From positions 1,240,001-1,304,000 of the forward strand of contig NZ_RJKV01000002.1 of the NCBI RefSeq assembly GCF_003751305.1: a stretch of DNA of 64,000 nucleotides, in the 5' to 3' direction. Below, piece by piece: positions 63,747 through 64,000 of the stretch (position 1 is its first letter; each line of letters opens with the position of its first letter). The notes under the pieces are model-generated. The model saw only the letters and a list, made by a program, of their open reading frames with translations. It searched no databases and was not told the DNA's origin. This DNA comes from Stenotrophomonas rhizophila (GTDB lineage Bacteria; Pseudomonadota; Gammaproteobacteria; Xanthomonadales; Xanthomonadaceae). The translations under genes were made by a program, and so were the position numbers.

Positions 63747-64000
63747 TCATCCCGCAGCAGTGCGGTCGGCGTGCTGCTGCAGTGCCCAGGCCACATGCTC
63801 GCGCACGATCGCCGAAGGATGCTCGCGTCGTGCCTGCAGCGCGGCCAGCGTCTCGGCGTGGGTGGGGGCATTGCCCAACGCCACGGCGATGTTGCGCAGC
63901 CAGCGTTCATGCCCGCTGCGGCGGATCGGGCTGCCCTCGGTGCGGCGCAGGAACTCGTCTTCTTCCCAGGCGAACAGCTGGGCGAGCGAGGCGGTGTCCA
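63747..64000 (-). CDS. queG: Epoxyqueuosine reductase, C-terminal end
   Basis: Eighty-odd C-terminal residues of a gene that starts beyond the window. They read TEGSPIRRSGHERWLRNIAV, then LGNAPTHAETLAALQARREH and PSAIVREHVAWALQQH, matching the HEAT-like end of QueG, which makes queuosine in tRNA. The [4Fe-4S] cluster and cobalamin regions lie outside the window. Confidence 0.85.
   Translation of the reverse strand, partial: DTASLAQLFAWEEDEFLRRTEGSPIRRSGHERWLRNIAVALGNAPTHAETLAALQARREHPSAIVREHVAWALQQHADRTAAG

Overview
The window reads as chromosomal DNA of a high-GC gammaproteobacterium of the family Xanthomonadaceae, most likely Stenotrophomonas or a close relative. The basis is the pattern of gene families (large TonB-dependent receptors, many DUF-type envelope proteins, the thrS-infC-rpmI-rplT-pheS-pheT-ihfA-merR order) and short GTAG-headed palindromes like the SMAG repeats known from Stenotrophomonas. 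No database search was possible, so all family calls come from motifs and remembered family features.

Layout. 1-3.7 kb: end of pnp, a VOC protein, a winged-helix/TPR regulator and a secreted serine hydrolase. 3.7-5.9 kb: a three-gene minus-strand membrane operon (PepSY, DUF3649-like, DUF3325-like) of the kind that accompanies iron uptake. 6.0-14.2 kb: the translation cluster thrS, infC, rpmI, rplT, pheS, pheT, then ihfA, a MerR regulator and tRNA-Pro(GGG). thrS is preceded by a tiny Thr-rich leader ORF and an intrinsic terminator, infC seems to start at ATC, and a strong terminator hairpin lies between rplT and pheS.

14.2-22.8 kb is an accessory island directly behind tRNA-Pro. Its first part is an AT-richer plus-strand cassette: a Dam-type adenine methyltransferase, a four-helix membrane protein, a DGQHR (DndB-like) protein and a small helix-turn-helix-like protein. 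I consider this the best candidate in the window for an undescribed DNA-modification or defence system. The second part is a decayed lambdoid prophage early region: integrase and excisionase, then broken replication P, NinB, nuclease-domain, RusA and zinc-motif genes. Among these wrecks sit two apparently intact genes for single-helix membrane proteins and a small intact minus-strand gene.

23-27.4 kb: a GNAT acetyltransferase, a divergent Lrp regulator/LysE exporter pair, and a panB that looks actinobacterial. 25.8-32.0 kb: a cell-surface signalling unit (ECF sigma factor, FecR-like anti-sigma, TonB receptor with an N-terminal signalling domain, then a secreted PHP-domain phosphoesterase). 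32.1-40.5 kb: small envelope genes, a MipA/OmpV operon divergent from a two-component system, a broken beta-barrel gene and a secreted Ntn amide hydrolase. 40.6-48.2 kb: dxs, an HNH endonuclease, a long inverted repeat with further hairpins and a terminator (possible small RNA), an acyl-CoA dehydrogenase, a LEA-type lipoprotein, a lipocalin and tRNA-Phe. 48.4-64 kb: an MFS/AraC pair, an oxidoreductase, tRNA-Ala(CGC), a chemoreceptor behind a near-perfect sigma-28 promoter, another TonB receptor, RNase D, a SUMF1-domain lipoprotein, an M48 protease, xseA and the end of queG.

Many genes here have long open frames on the opposite strand. These follow from the GC bias and were left out.
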